Source: Termitomyces sp. T153 (lineage: Eukaryota; Basidiomycota; Agaricomycetes; Agaricales; Lyophyllaceae). From it: DNA of 64,000 nt. The stretch covers positions 372,001 to 436,000 of the forward strand of contig JACKQL020000031.1 in assembly GCA_018296165.2 (NCBI GenBank), read 5' to 3'. Made by a program: the position numbers and the translations under genes. Of this stretch, positions 1 to 10,616 are shown in pieces. The notes under the pieces were generated by a model. The model had not been told where the DNA came from. It was given only the letters and a program-made list of their open reading frames with translations, and did not search any database. The number at the start of each line of letters is the position of its first letter. The stretch's first letter is position 1.

Positions 1-2353
1 GACTCCCCAGGTTTTACTGAGGAAGAGTTGATGTTTTTCTATGAAGATATCCTCGCTCCTCCGTCTTCCCTTGAACAGTCCGGCCAAGTCACTGCTGAAG
101 AGCTCGAGCAGCGGCAAATTGACGAAGACTTGGCAACGGTGTGTGCCGCTGAAGAGCGAACTTTGGCGGATGAACCTCTTGCTTCCTCGAGCACTCAAGC
201 ACTTTCGCGTCCTTATCAACGTCTACTCTCATACACACGTGATACAATTTTGCGTATAGAAACTATGCGAGAAACCATAAAACTCTCTTCTAACACCGAA
301 CCATCCGTCGTCAGAAACGAATCTGTTCCTGTGTCGATACTATCGACTCGAGAATTTCGTTCCATATTAAGACTTTCGGTAAGGTTACTTCACTAGTATA
401 GCAACTTCCCTTAATAAGCCTGTAGATTCGAGCTGGTGATGCCGATGCTGCAGATCTCACCTTCGACCTGATGAAGGTGTGTTATCCTTTTCAACTTTCG
501 TCCTCGAGCTGAAAGTTATGCTTCTAGCGGAGTGGCCTTGCGATACCAGAAGACATGGTTGCTTCTCTCCTGAGGGTCTATGCTTCCACAGGTAACGTTT
601 CCAAGACCGAACAGGTCCTGGTGCGATACCTCGACGGACCTCCTACTCCCCAGCAAAGACATTTTCATATCAAGTCCCACCTCATTTCCACCCCTACAGA
701 GGGTATTCCATACTCTGCCCTGGAATTGCTTCACTCTTACGAAAACCAAGCTTTACCTGCTCCCATCCAAACCTATACCTCTGTCATCACCGCCCTCTTC
801 TCATCGAACTCGTCCCTAGGTCGGGCTCAAGCTTGGGACCTCTTCTCCCACATGCGCTACGTTGCACATGCCACCCCTGATCCTACCCTCTACACTTTGA
901 TGATTCGTGCCTGTGCTTCCCCTGTCAACATGCGTCCATCCGAGCCGGAAAGGGCGCTTGACCTCTGGACTGAAATGACCGTGGATCATCGCTTGGCGCC
1001 GACAGCAGGCGCTTATGATGCCGTCATACTTGCGTGCGCACGCTCCGGAAAAACAACATATGTAAATGAGGCGTTTAGACTGGCAAAACAGATGCTCGAC
1101 TCTCATCGTGATGCCAGGGGAGAATCGGCATTCAAGCCTTCTCGCAGGACATACTGCGCGCTGCTTGAGGGCGCCAAGCGCATTGGTGATCTATCAAGAG
1201 CGAGATGGATTTTAGCGCAGATGATTGCGACACAGAGTGGCACAGATACTGAGGCTGTCAATGAGGAAGTTATGATGCATGTGTTCCATACATATGCTTC
1301 ATATCGCCCGCCGTTCAACAGGAATCTCGTCAAAAGTGCTGATCCAACGCAAGCTGACAATGCACCAACCACTTCCACTGAAGTATCGCCCGATGGCTCA
1401 CAAAGCCCTCCACAACCGACGAGTGTTGTCTCCAACGAATCGGAATCCGCATTTACCCACATTCCTCCGCAGAGTGGCACAGAGGTCATACATGAAGTTA
1501 GGATACTCTTCGATCGGATACTGTATGAATCGGGATTAAAGAACCTTTCTGACCCCACGGACGGGGGCGCCCTCCCTGTGGAACAAAAGTTCAAGCATGT
1601 AAAATTGTCATCGCGTTTGGTCAATTCGTACATCGCTGTCCATTATAGACATGCGCCTTTCGATGATTCTCGCGATCTGTACCGACGAGTATTCACGGAA
1701 TGTCAGGTCCCTCGTACCGGTCGTACGTATGTTGAGGCGTTGGAGAGATGTGCCATTGCACGACGTGGTCACGAGCGAACGATGGTGCTGGACTTCGCCG
1801 ACGAGGTGTGGGCGGAATGGCAAAAGCTGGAAGACGCTGGGCATGAGAATGGACGGTTGCTGAGTGGGCGGATCATTGAAAGAGCACATATTGCGATGAT
1901 ACGAGTGCTTGCTTTGTACGTCGATTTATATCACCCAGGGTATTGTTTTACTGATGTTCCCTTCACAGAACCAATAATTTGGACAGAGCGATGCAGCATT
2001 TACGTGCTTTCGCAGCTCGTTACTCGCCGTCTGATGTTCGTATACCCACTCCTAGACCTGCAATGCGCTCTACACGCACCGTCCTTATCGGCGACCGGCC
2101 GCTGGTGCGTATGACCTCGAACGTCGAAGTACCAGATGATCACGTACCCCCGCTCATCATGTTCAACGACATTGAGGTTTTACACCATCGACTTGTTGCG
2201 CGACGTTCGGTGGCGAATATCAAGTATATTGCGTGGCTGTCGAAGAGTTATGAAGGCGCATTGAGGGCACGCAGAGCTGCAGCGTTGAAGCTGAGACCAG
2301 GGGAAGAGGTGGAGGAAGAATTCACTGCGCGAGTCGAAGCTCCGTCGGGATGA
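1..2353 (+). CDS. Pentatricopeptide-repeat (PPR) protein, 5' end outside window
   Basis: Helical-repeat RNA-binding protein, probably mitochondrial as most fungal PPR proteins are; no transit peptide can be seen because the frame is open back to base 1. My splice model is 1-378, 426-476, 528-1915, 1969-2353, with GT-AG introns of 47-53 nt and phases that agree, giving about 733 visible residues. PPR-like helix pairs show as repeated blocks such as YTSVITALF, YTLMIRACA, YDAVILACARSG and YCALLEGAKRIGDLSRARWI, roughly 35 residues apart. A Ser/Thr/Pro-rich linker follows the repeats, then a second helical region. The gene converges with RFT1, with only 77 bp between the stop codons. The family call is good; the exact orthologue and its RNA target are not determined. 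Confidence 0.8.
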
Positions 2354-2430
2354 GCTGATGGGTCGATACTTCGTATTGATATGCCTAACATAATTTACTA
2401 CACCGGTCAAGAAGGGGACTATTGAGCCTG

Positions 2431-4247
2431 TTATTGTACTTTGGGACGATTCGCCCTTGGTAATGACATATGACGGCCTGAGTATCTCCACCACATCAGT
2501 AGATTTGTCGCTCCCAGCAGCCCACCGATCCCAATATGCAAGAACATCTCACGTTCAAATCCCGCCTCTGGTCCAGAAGCTTCAACTCGGAGAAAAAGGG
2601 CACTCCACAGAATTTGAATGGCAGAGGCCGTAACACAGAAGAGCACTTGGGTTACCGGTATTACAGCTCTCCAGTTTAGGAGCTGTCGGGCGCCGCAGCG
2701 CGCGAAGAAAGATGTGATGAACGTTCCTGTGTATGCGATGCGCGCAGAAAGGTTCAAAATATTAGCGTATACCAAGGACACGTCACCCAGCTGTAAGTTG
2801 AAGAAAGACACCGCTGCAACAATGTAGACTACAGAAAAGATGGCCATCCACCTGGTTACCACAATGAGTACATGCGGGTGAAAAGTAGTAGATATGGTGC
2901 TCACCGACTTTGCTTGTTAAGGTCCTGGGGCGTGGCCACACTCGACAAAAATGCTTCTAGGCCTCCATTGAACGCAAGAACAGGAATGTACCACACCCAA
3001 GCAGTAAGGACCTGTGGCGCACTAGTAGAGATATATTGTCGAGGAAGCAAAATATGGGATAGAAACGGAACGTATGCTGTTCCAAAGACAACGAGAAATA
3101 AGGAAAATGCGGCTTGCACAGAGAGAAGAGAAGTAAGGGCTGTAGACGCCTGTTGTAAGGCGGCGTCATTCTCTGTTTTGGACCCAACGTTGGTAGTAAT
3201 ATTACCCAGAACTTTGGAGAAGAACCCGCGGTATGCTTCTTCAATTGGCTGAAATACAATGCGTGCGACGAGAGAGCCTGTTTCGGGAATTCAATACAGA
3301 AGTTTGACGATGGTGAGAGACCTAACCATAGTTTACAGCGACAGCGTATCCTCCCTGATCTTCCAAAGGGCTGAAATACGATAGAATAAGCTTATCGCCC
3401 TCGGTCAAAAAGTGTTTGACCAAAGACTGAGAAGTCATGGTCAAGGAGAGGCGAAGAAGTTCGGGATCGAAGAAATGGTCTGTTTTGCCACTGTACTTCG
3501 AGATGAACGAACTCGAGCACACAAGAGCAATACCACGTACTCAACTGGAGGTTGTATCCTAGGCCACCAACCGTTCATCCCGTATGCTGCCACATAAGTC
3601 GCAAGCACCGCTGTACCATACGCAAGCTGCCCTCCCGCAAACGCAATCAACGCCAGCGAACCTTCTCCTCCCCATCCCAGACCATAAACTAGCACCAAGA
3701 ACGTCACGACCGTCTTACTCGTTATCCCCAGCCCTTCCGCCTTAACGCGTACCTCCGTCCTGAGCTCCGCCATGGCGCTGCACTCCAGTTAGGAAACCCT
3801 GTTATAGGACATGTCAAGGGCCCCTCACAGGTTATGCATCGGCTCACTCATGAGCTCCAGCAGCGCCGCTAACGCATACATACCAATCGACACATTAAAA
3901 TGTTCTTGCGCACGGACCTCGCTTCCTGCCAGATGTGCGTACACGCATGCTGTGGCGAGTGCCACGGGGAACCCCAGGAGCACAGGTAGCACCGACATGT
4001 TGCGCGTTGCAGGGCTTGTTTTCTTCACGCGCAAAAGGGTGTTCCGCACACCCTCACGGCTGAGGAAGAGAATGGTGCTAAGGAGGAGCTCAAATTGGAT
4101 TGCGGCGATTCCGTATGCCTGAGGCGGGGCTATACGGACCATGGCCTGATTCAGCACGAACGTGAATAGCCGCGAGAAAAGCTGGAGGCCCATGAGCGAG
4201 GACGCAGAACGGAACGAGCTCTGAGCGATTGATTCATCTGAGGACAT
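2431..4247 (-). CDS. RFT1: RFT1-like Man5GlcNAc2-PP-dolichol translocation protein
   Basis: Multi-span ER membrane protein of the MOP/RFT1 family, required in vivo for flipping of the Man5GlcNAc2-PP-dolichol intermediate in N-glycosylation. Exons on the minus strand are 4247-3829, 3777-3541, 3490-3327, 3277-2905 and 2851-2431; all introns are GT-AG and phases agree, giving 537 residues, the usual family length. Diagnostic stretches are SRLFTFVLNQAMVR, FELLLSTILFLSREGVR near the N-terminus, KHFLTEGDKLILSYFSPLEDQGGYAV in shorter recognisable pieces (KHFLTEGD, DQGGYAV), and TPQDLNKQSRW near residue 395. I start at the second ATG (4247); six residues upstream at 4265 there is another in-frame ATG. 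Whether RFT1 is the flippase itself is debated in the literature. Confidence 0.93.
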
Positions 4248-4489
4248 GGACGCAGAGAACAACATATATAAAGGTTGAAATCAGGTTTTCAGACATGTCA
4301 AGATCCGTAAATAAAGAAATGAAAGTAAATACACCGAGCCTGGTAGATAGAGTAGTACACGAGGTAATACACGGAAAGAGTGATATAGTGGTCATTAGAT
4401 CATGAGCAATACGACGAGCGCAAACACAAGACGGAAGCCAATAAACATAATAGATGGAGCACAATCGATGTCATTGTTGACATCATGTT

Positions 4490-5797
4490 TTAATCTACTT
4501 CATCGGCGAGTTGGCCGGGGGGAGCTATTGCTTTACGCCGGGTAGACGGGCTAGCTGGGGTAGATGCTGAATTTTCCAGTTGAAGCCTCTCCTTTCGCCT
4601 TTCGACCTGAATGATCTGAGCGGTGGCTTGAGGAGAGCCTCCTAGCTTTTCTGAAAAGGCAAATAGAAGCCCTACTGCTGCATTCCATACACGCCAGTTC
4701 CAACCAAGGACATCAACGCCTTGAACAGGAATTGATATATAAGGATAATTCACTTGAACTGCAAGGCGGATAATTGCCGCAGTCAATGGATCGAAAGGAG
4801 TCGTTGCATGAGGAGAATTAGGAGTTGTGGGTCGGGATAGAGACTTCGGGGTAAAGGAGATGAGACTACCCGCGATGACAGGGAGGAAGACGGTCGGGAG
4901 GACCCAATGAAGGATGACCATCCAGAAAGCATACGTTTGGAATGTGCTCAATGGTGGGTAGAAATAAGGCAAGGCAATAGTCGTATCTCGCATTTCATAG
5001 AGGGGAACCTGGCAACTATAAGAAAAACAAGACCCTTGGAAGAGTCGAAGTAAACTTACTTTGCCCGTTTTCCAGGGTATCACAGTATAAATTATATAAA
5101 TGGATTCCATAACAGTGGTAGCGGACCACACATTCCTCGAGTTAGAGAGGAACTGTAGAAATGTCTCAGTATAGGGGGGAACCAAGGAGCCATGGTACGT
5201 ACCCCACGGAATTGCTCTAACAGCTCTATGCTATTTGGCAACAATTCATTGTCTTTAATCTTGAACGTGAGGGATTCAACATTTGATATTGCGGAAAGAC
5301 GTTGTACGATGCTCTTGATAGGGCTTGGAGGGAGTGGAGGTGAACTGCTCGGGGTGATAGCAACAGCCTGCTGGGGTGATTGTTCAGGCGTCTCATCGTA
5401 CGGCGAGGCGGGGTTCTTCAAGAGCATAGAAATGTCACGCAAATCGTTGATAGGAGTGAGTTCGCGTACAGGATCAAGAGGAACCACGCGTCGACCCCTA
5501 GAATTTGGCTTTGCCTGTGGGCTGTGAGACAGATAAGCCAGAAGAAGGAAAGATCTGGATATGAACATACTGGATAATAAGAGGCTGCGGCTGAACGCTT
5601 CGTCTGCGACGACTTCCAAAGAGTCCTGAGAAGGAAGGATCTTCCTCGAGATCGGGGTTGAGTTCGAGGTGACGTTTGATCCTGTTCATTATCTCATCTT
5701 TGGTGCCTCCATCACTGAGCTTGAGAGCAAGAGCGATGTCCTGAAGTTCTTGTTTCTTCTTAGGCACGAGGGCGCCGGAGAAGACTGGAGCAGCCAT
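4490..5797 (-). CDS. SAP-domain membrane protein
   Basis: The first exon encodes a SAP/HeH-type helix-extension-helix motif at about residues 10-45 (KKKQELQDIALALKLS, then GGTKDEIMNRI), a fold usually used to bind nucleic acid. A Pro/Ser-rich linker follows. The C-terminal half has hydrophobic segments around AFWMVILHWVLPTVFLPVIA and WRVWNAAVGLLFAF, so the protein is predicted to be membrane bound. Exons are 5797-5571, 5521-5203, 5152-5060 and 5008-4490, GT-AG throughout, for 385 residues. SAP/HeH plus membrane spans suggests an inner nuclear membrane or mitochondrial nucleoid tether; that is inference. The neighbouring gene on the other strand starts 235 bp away. I do not know a characterised orthologue. 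Confidence 0.8.
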
Positions 5798-6032
5798 GAT
5801 GGTAGGAGTAAACCAGTAATCAGTAATAAACGAGAAATGGTCACGCATCCAACCTTGTTGTCCTTTGTTTACGCGTTTATCACGTGATTACAACACAGCC
5901 AGGTGATTTGTACTTGATTTGTACTACGATCACGACGGCGACGGTTACCACTCAGCTTCGTTTCTCTCTTTCTTGTTGTCTTATTCTTTCGCCTCTGGCA
6001 GGTTTTTCACTTTTCCTTTCTTCGCCTGAACA

Positions 6033-6711
6033 ATGTCATTTCTTTCATTTCTCCTTCTGTTCTCTGCGCTCGCAAGTCGAGGTCTGTACCCCTTTGATTA
6101 TGCTGACTATACACCCATCCCTCCCACTAGTCCTGGCCAACTTCAGTATTACTGTCGATTTGCCCAAAGAAAATGTGACTCTTTACACATCGCAGCTTCT
6201 CATCAATTTTCCGGACAGCATGAGCAGCCCTGTGCGTTCCTTCGCTCCTGTTCTATCTACAGAGGTCTGACGGTCTCTAGTGTAATGTTAACTGCAGTAT
6301 TACAAACCAAACGCTTAAAGCCTGCAATGATGACCCCAATTGTCTCTGTGATGTTACCAACGTTGCTAAATTCCATGACTGCGAGCAATGCCAGTTCACT
6401 CAACTTGTTGAGACCAACCAGAAGATGGAAGATCTCCGGGTTGGGTCGCAGGCTGTGCTGAGTGGTGTGTTGTCTGGTTACCTTCAGATTATCGTGATCA
6501 TGATTAATACTGACAGTCCATACTAGGTTATACAGCGATCTGCACGAACCTAACTAATGTGACTCTTACTGCTAGTCAGACGAAGTTGACCCTTCCGGAA
6601 GATTGGGACGGGCCACTCGTTGCCGTCCTTCCTGTTGGTGGCGTCGTAGTAGCTGTTGGATTCACTGTCATTCTGGGTGTATCCGCGCTCTTCATCTTGT
6701 CAAACTTGTAG
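6033..6711 (+). CDS. Small cysteine-rich secreted or single-pass membrane protein
   Basis: Predicted 172-residue protein from exons 6033-6081, 6131-6231, 6281-6464 and 6527-6711, with consistent phases. It begins with a clear signal peptide (MSFLSFLLLFSALAS). The middle carries a cysteine cluster (CNVNC, CNDDPNCLCD, CEQCQ, then one more Cys at AICTN) resembling, but not proven to be, the CFEM-type pattern of fungal surface proteins. N-glycosylation sequons are frequent (NFS, NVT, NCS, NQT, NLT). The C-terminus is a long hydrophobic segment ending ILSNL, which would be a membrane anchor or a GPI signal. It would act at the cell surface; the function is unknown. Confidence 0.72.
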
Positions 6712-7258
6712 GCTCTCTAGATGGTTGATTTCAGAAGTGCTTATACTGGATAAGCATAATCGGAGTGAAGTGAACTTTTGTAGCAGAAGAGTGAGATCTA
6801 TTAAACATAAACATACCGAAGTCGAACTCAGGCTTTGGTAAACGATCGGGTGCACAAGGAGAGTAATAAAAAAGGCAAGAAAGAGGAAAAACAATCTGAT
6901 TTATCCGATCTTTCCGTAAATAGTCTTCCAAGTGCCCCAGGAGAACATACCTTATGCAAGTGACCTGAGTGCTATGTGAAAGGAAAACAATAGTTGTGTT
7001 GTACAAGATATGCAGAGACTTAGCATAACTGGAGGATCAGGATAGTAAGTTATACAAAGATATCCGAGAATTACAGAACTATTTCAATGCACGATGAGAA
7101 AGAATCATAGAGGGTTTGACTGGAGAGAGCTGGTAAAGTGCGATTAACTGAATTTATATGAAAGAAAATGCTTGACTCTCGAGATTGCGTGATTGGCCTC
7201 AAGGGTACTTTGATTCGCCTGGAAAAATTGATCACAACTTGTGAAGAGAGAAATGGAA

Positions 7259-7289
<31 letters not shown>

Positions 7290-7547
7290 CATGGGAATTT
7301 GAGAGGACTGTGAAATTGGGATGGGAACGTGGGAAATGGGAGATGGGAGATGGGAACTTGTGATATAGAAATGGGGAAATGGGAACTTGAGAAATGATTA
7401 GAATGGATTACAACCCCTTTCATAACATTAGACCCCTTTGAGTTGCTTTTGTTTAAGTAGTTTGAGCATCCCGAACAGTATTTGTTTGGCCCTGCACCAT
7501 AAGCCTAACAGAGGAAACACACTTTTGCATTGACTAATTGATCTTGC
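6712..7547. other. Intergenic AT-rich spacer
   Basis: No coding signal is seen. The stretch contains a pure AT dinucleotide tract at 7263-7289 and a purine-rich low-complexity run at about 7310-7400 built from variants of gatgggaactt. It marks the transition from the gene block to the CpG-depleted transposon block. Confidence 0.6.
7263..7289. repeat. (AT)n microsatellite
   Basis: Uninterrupted alternating AT for 27 bases. Confidence 0.97.
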
Positions 7548-8168
7548 ATCACAGCCTTAACATTACACCTGCTACACCTTCTCTCAATTCCACCTGTGTG
7601 CCTGCCTCTGGCCCCACTCCACTACAGGCTCATTCCATGGAGGATGGCTTGTACTCCACCTTCCTCACCATGGGCACCTCCTTTCCAATGATGACTGGTA
7701 ACCCCTCCATGTCTTCCAATTCAAACCTTTCCTCTCACACCCTCTACTGGCAGCCCCCTACCATCTCTGCCAAACTTGATCCAATTGTCATACCCATCCC
7801 ACTTTTGGTTCAGCATGTCTTCATTTGTGGGCTGGTCTGTATATGTCCCTCCAGATGTGCTTACTCCTGCAGCCTGTCATTGTGCTCTCACCACTCCAAA
7901 TTGTCAAGGCAACTTCGCCTTATTCCTGTCTGCCTCTGGTGAGCTGCAGGTGTCAAATTACAGACTCAATCAGAACAAGAAACAACAGCTTACACCTTTT
8001 GAATTCATGCAGGCTTCTGCCATGCTAGTTTGGGTCATCTGCAATTGCCTTATAGCTGGCTCTGAAGAAATGATTGGCTGTCCCACAGCCAGGCAAATAC
8101 CATTTGCAGGAGGAGTTTCAATTATATTGATTATGACCATATTGCTGATCACTATTTTTGATTGCTAA
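7548..8168 (+). pseudogene. Decayed coding remnant, probably transposon derived
   Basis: A protein-like reading exists but shifts frame near 7800: one frame ends PTISAKLDPIVIPIP, and another continues FSMSSFVGWSVYVPPDVLT and LTPFEFMQASAMLVWVI before a hydrophobic C-terminus and stop at 8168. CpG is nearly absent, as in the neighbouring transposons. I do not recognise the family. 8169-8445 holds nothing I can identify. Confidence 0.4.
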
Positions 8169-8445
8169 TCAAACATTATTAAAAACAATCCATTTTGATT
8201 TCAGACTCCAAAGGCAGACTCTGACACAGTAAAGCAGCTGCATGGGCTGTCACGCAGAAAAAGCAGCACTGCCAGGCTTCCCAGCATGCTATGATGTTTA
8301 TTGAGGCTGTTCTTAACTAGATTTGAGTACAGTAAGTAGGTTATAAGGTGCTAAAATTGTTTTAAATTCTTGGCAGTCCAGAAATGTTGTGGGCAATTCA
8401 GAAGGGTGTTTTTCAACATATTTCAACACCTTGACATCACAGGAT

Positions 8446-9311
8446 TCTAAATATAGTATGGCCATCAATGCCATATAGCACCTTCACTGCAGGCACCCAA
8501 AGTTGTTTCCTTTGGAACAAGTGAAAAAGAAACATGTTATGCCATTCCTAATGCACATAGTTCAAGGTGGAAAAGGCATTAGACAATGGAAAATGACTTT
8601 TTCCAAAACCAAAAGCTGACAAAGAAATGGCATAATGTATTTCTTCAACAGAATGGCACCTGCAGTGCTTCCATTGCTGCCACAATCAATGCTTGACAGC
8701 ATGCATAGATTCCCACCCACCTTCCCCATCATCAACTATGCATTGTTATCATTCTTAACAATGACCAGCACCATTGTATGCCTCTCCCACCATCAGCTAC
8801 TCAGCAAAACTCTGGGTGTCCAACCCTATCATCAAATATGTGTCCCCATCATTTCTGTCAACTATCAGCACCATCTCATGCCCTTCCCACCTTGAGGTAC
8901 CCTTGGTGTCATTCACTACAACCATAAAATGCATGTCCACATTGTTCCTGACAACAACCAGCATCATCCCATGATTCTCCTGCCATCAGGTACCATCAGT
9001 TATATACCATCACCATCAAATATGTGTCCTTGTCATTTCTCTCAACTATCAGCACCATCCCATGCCCCTTCTGCCATCAGCCCACCATCAAATACCCATC
9101 AACATCATTCTTGATGACAACCAGCATGTTCTCATGCCCTTTCTGCCATCTGTACTCCTCAGCTTCTCACTCCTCATCAATGACATGTTGCCATTGTTCC
9201 CGCCATTGTTTCTGACATTGATCAACTTCATTTCATGCTCCTTCCACCATCATTTACTCTTGTCATTATTCTGGCTGTTCACTCTCACTCAAGTACACAT
9301 CAACATCATTA
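8446..9311 (+). repeat. Left arm of a long inverted repeat (Pro/Ser/His-rich minisatellite-like)
   Basis: This stretch, apart from the 183-bp element inserted in it, matches the reverse complement of 37168-37809 over its length. The outer end of both arms starts tctaaatatagta; homology stops abruptly outside it. The inner end stops after cacatcaa plus a few bases. Internally it is a degenerate array built on catcaaatatg, ccatcatt and ctatcagcaccatc motifs. This left arm has TG or CA where the right arm has CG. Confidence 0.85.
8485..8667. mobile_element. 183-bp MITE-like element with CACTGCAGG termini and 3-bp target duplication
   Basis: The ends are inverted copies beginning CACTGCAGG followed by similar bases. 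They are flanked by ctt at 8482-8484 and 8668-8670. The right arm of the inverted repeat (about 37770-37785) has the same sequence with a single ctt and no insert, so the empty site is present in this window. CACT-starting termini with a 3-bp duplication resemble the CACTA (EnSpm/CMC) superfamily; that class assignment is inference. Confidence 0.75.
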
Positions 9312-9328
9312 TGTGATGCTATCACTTA

Positions 9329-10548
9329 TGTCAGGTTCCACTGACCTCGGGGGCTCAGCTGCACTGGGCGAGTCCTTACTAGGCAGGCGTGATCCCCTTG
9401 CACTGGCAACCGAACACTCGAAAGCATTCTGGGCACTGATGGCTTGTGCGGATAGTCAGTGGGATGTGATCCGGGCAGACCTGGGGAGGTCCGGAGAAGT
9501 CAGATTGCAAGGAAATGGGACGGTCTTGGCGGGGTTCATACAGAAGACCATATGGGAGATTTGCGGAAGCAAAGGAGTAGGCAGCTGTGTGATCAACAGG
9601 AGCGGAGCCGGGGTTTGACGGGAGATCAATTGGAGTTGATGGAGTCCAGGACCGAGCGAAGAGCGAGGTTCGGACCTGGTGAAAGAGTGTCGGGGTTCAG
9701 AATTGTAACCGCGGAGTTTATGAGGTCGTTAAGGTTGATGAAGACTTGGGCACAGCGGCCAGACGGAGTCACCGAGACAGTGTCAGATGAAATAGAATGG
9801 AGTCAATATGGAACAAGGGTAGATTTGAGTGGAGATATGAAACGATAACGAGAACGATAACAAAATGGAGACGAGACAAGACCAGGAGACTGAGATAAGA
9901 CCAGGAGACTGAGATAAGACCAGGAGACTGTGATAAGACCAGGAGGCTGAGATAAGACCAGGAGACTGAGAGTAAGGAAAACAAGACACGTAACACGAAA
10001 CACAAAAAGGAAACAATCAGACCATAGGTAACGTTAAGCAATATCAAGACTAGAGTACGAAGAGCTACTCGACGGCTTATATACTGACTACCGGAGAACT
10101 TCGGGGTACGTCGGCTGCGGCAGTGGGGCTTGGTGGAGCTCGACAGAGTGGGCAGGTGTCGGTTGTGATCAAGGATCAGGCCGCGCTGATACGTTGATGG
10201 GATTGTTGGGGAATGTGGGTCGCCCTGAGGTTGTTGTGATACTCCGGAATGGGTCAGAGGAATCAGGGTGTTGAGTTGATGATGGGTGGCAAAGATCAGG
10301 AACAGCGGGGATGGTTCTTGGGGTTCGGGAGATCCAGGGTAAGTGTCAGTGGCTGCGGGGAAGGCATCAAAGTTGGCCAGGGGGCCGTCAGAGTTAGCTG
10401 GGGAGGCATCGGAGTTAGCCGGGGTTGTGTTGGGGTTAACCAAAATAGGCGTGGGGCATGAGCGGCAGTTTGGCGGAGCGTCGGGGGTTATTGGGGAATC
10501 GGGGGGTTGCTGGACGATGTGGGGGGACCCAGGGGACAGGTCGTGACA
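9329..10548. mobile_element. Solo-LTR-like insertion, 1220 bp, with 5-bp target duplication
   Basis: The segment begins TGTCA and ends TGACA, the inverted termini expected of an LTR. It is flanked by actta (9324-9328) and acttg (10549-10553), a 4/5 match to a target duplication. Unlike the surrounding 25 kb it is rich in CpG, so it looks like a much later arrival. It contains a 19-bp tandem array (9875-9969). A 265-codon minus-strand open frame (10563-9769) runs over its right edge and reads as Pro-rich low complexity plus the tandem repeat, so I do not treat it as a gene. Confidence 0.7.
9875..9969. repeat. 19-bp tandem repeat, five units
   Basis: Five consecutive copies of gataagaccaggagactga, with single-base variants in units 1, 3 and 4. 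The array lies inside the solo LTR. There are no spacers, so it is not a CRISPR. Confidence 0.95.
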
Positions 10549-10616
10549 ACTTGCTCTGTTCAACAGAATACTGATGTATATCTAGTACTACTGCATGTTG
10601 AATATACTACTGCATG

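Noticed and set aside
8635..9316. Several overlapping Ser/Pro/His-rich open frames as proteins
   Set aside because: All three frames give similar low-complexity peptides from the same degenerate repeat; the signal comes from the repeat array.
9875..9969. Possible CRISPR array (regular 19-bp repeats)
   Set aside because: Units are contiguous with no spacers, and the organism is a fungus; it is a minisatellite.
9769..10563. 264-residue minus-strand open frame as a gene
   Set aside because: Composition is Pro-rich low complexity and the 3' third is the translated 19-bp repeat; it lies almost wholly inside the solo LTR.
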